DNA of 64,000 nucleotides from an uncultured Muribaculaceae bacterium (lineage in GTDB: Bacteria; Bacteroidota; Bacteroidia; Bacteroidales; Muribaculaceae). The notes under the pieces were generated by a model. The model made no database searches, had not been told where the DNA came from, and saw only the letters and a program-made list of their open reading frames with translations. The stretch covers positions 124,001 through 188,000 of the forward strand of contig CAJOFM010000002.1 in the NCBI GenBank assembly GCA_905233915.1, written 5' to 3'. A program made the translations under genes and the position numbers. This document shows, in pieces, positions 63,285 to 64,000 of the stretch. The first letter of the stretch is position 1; each line of letters begins with the position of its first letter.

Positions 63285-63372
63285 CGGAGTGACCGAGATT
63301 CGAACTCGGGATACGCTTTTGACGTATACACGCTTTCCAGGCGTGCCTCTTCAGCCACTCGAGCATCACTCC
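63285..63372 (-). tRNA. tRNA-Ser (anticodon GGA)
   Basis: On the minus strand GGAGTGA pairs with TCACTCC, the anticodon stem CACGC/GCGTG carries the loop CTGGAAA (GGA), and a long variable arm (TATACGTCAAAAGCGTATC) precedes the T arm, as expected of class II tRNA-Ser. The discriminator is G (63285). CCA is not fully encoded. Confidence 0.95.
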
Positions 63373-63440
63373 ATTCGTCAAATGCGCGGCAAAGGTAATA
63401 CATTTTGGCGGATAATCGCAAGTTTTCTTTGTTTTTTTCA

Positions 63441-63448
63441 TATTTTTG
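63441..63448 (+). promoter_or_regulatory. -7 box just before the ATPase start
   Basis: TATTTTTG ends 5 nt before ATG 63454. Confidence 0.5.
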
Positions 63449-63453
63449 TAGCC

Positions 63454-64000
63454 ATGAATACCGATGAGCGACTGACAAATTTCAATCACACAGGAGGTGC
63501 CGACCGTCAGGATCCGCGTGTAAAGCAGCTGGCCATTGACGTGTTGCGCTGGCTACCATACGACCCGAACGACGACCAGATGATGGTGGTTGTGGCGCTG
63601 GCACACTTCCTATTGCGTGCGCCCGAGCGATCGGTATTTATCCTGGGCGGCTATGCGGGAACAGGCAAGACGTCGCTCACGGGAGCAATCGTCAAAGCGC
63701 TGCACCAACAGGGGAAGAAAACCGTGCTGATGGCTCCGACGGGCCGCGCGGCCCACATCTTCAGCGACTATTCGGGCCATCCCGCCTATACCATCCACCG
63801 CAAGATCTACCGCCAGCAGGGCTATGGCATCGACGCCTTTGGTTTGGCCGAGAACAAGCACACCGACACCGTCTTCATCGTTGACGAGGCTTCGATGATC
63901 AGTAATGCTAGCGACGGGTCCATCTTCGGCAGCGGACGGTTGCTGGACGACCTCATCAGTTATGTGTACAATGGCCAAGGTTGCAAACTGGTGCTCATGG
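63454..64000 (+). CDS. RecD-like/AAA ATPase (partial, runs off the window)
   Basis: The frame is open from 63454 to the end of the window (182 codons visible). Walker A is GGYAGTGKTSL (about residues 67-77), an alpha-helical N-terminal part precedes it, MAPTGRAAHIFS follows, and the Walker B region FIVDEASMIS is at about 147-156. MAPTGRAA and VDEASM are typical of RecD/Dda-type superfamily 1 helicases, as in ATP-dependent RecD-like DNA helicases. The C terminus is missing, so specific assignment is uncertain. Confidence 0.8.
   Translation, partial: MNTDERLTNFNHTGGADRQDPRVKQLAIDVLRWLPYDPNDDQMMVVVALAHFLLRAPERSVFILGGYAGTGKTSLTGAIVKALHQQGKKTVLMAPTGRAAHIFSDYSGHPAYTIHRKIYRQQGYGIDAFGLAENKHTDTVFIVDEASMISNASDGSIFGSGRLLDDLISYVYNGQGCKLVLM

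Overview
The window reads as a chromosomal segment of a Bacteroidales bacterium (phylum Bacteroidota), most like gut Muribaculaceae or Prevotellaceae. Evidence: many promoters have the Bacteroidota -7 box TAnnTTTG, sometimes with a TTG about 19-20 nt upstream. Almost no start has a Shine-Dalgarno sequence. Family markers also fit: a SusD-like protein, BspA-type leucine-rich-repeat surface proteins, a PorE-like type IX secretion component, a MurF-Alr fusion, and DUF4834, DUF3667, DUF4332 and GSCFA proteins. I see no phage, insertion sequence, integrase or CRISPR array. This is mostly core chromosome with a few accessory surface genes.

Layout. 1-235: end of rpsT, tRNA-Glu, terminator. 741-5717: a short surface-polysaccharide cluster (flippase, pyruvyl transferase-like protein, GT4, GT2). 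5782-13026: tRNA-Gln, tyrS, mutS, an outer-membrane barrel, a lipoprotein, a palindrome-rich spacer and a U32 peptidase-like protein. 13146-19076: a SusD-like protein carrying an N-terminal dockerin-like module, downstream of glgB, then a zinc peptidase. 19153-26112: pgeF, recF and a DUF721 gene, a thioesterase, DUF3667, a sugar-phosphate isomerase, a TPR-GDPD fusion and ribH. 26207-28160: an uncharacterised pair, a coiled-coil protein and a vWA protein. 28548-34510: psd-pssA-DUF4834 facing SDR-ribF-upp-nadB. 34785-39087: psuK-psuG, then two GH25 lysozyme-like genes. 39201-45354: an inositol-monophosphatase-like protein, an Lrp regulator and a 1507-residue BspA protein with dockerin-like repeats and SusE/F-like C-terminal domains. 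45497-52607: GSCFA, murF-alr, a small LRR protein, tadA, an esterase and ansA. 52688-58578: DUF4332, aquaporin, a UDP-glucose-dehydrogenase-like protein with altered catalytic residues, a PorE-like protein and a secreted unknown. 58747-64000: an OPT transporter, a third BspA protein with dockerin-like repeats, tRNA-Ser and the start of a RecD-like ATPase.

Three themes stand out. First, three secreted proteins at separate loci (13146-15935, 40831-45354, 60950-63226) carry paired dockerin-type calcium-binding repeats, with no cohesin visible here. Second, heptamer arrays related to CTGAAAA occupy several intergenic regions; at four promoters the array ends exactly 6 nt before the TAnnTTTG box. 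Third, several genes have a -7 box only 4-5 nt before the start codon, which suggests leaderless mRNAs. The dockerin-bearing surface set and the vWA/coiled-coil pair are the best candidates for an undescribed system. Both rest on sequence pattern only.
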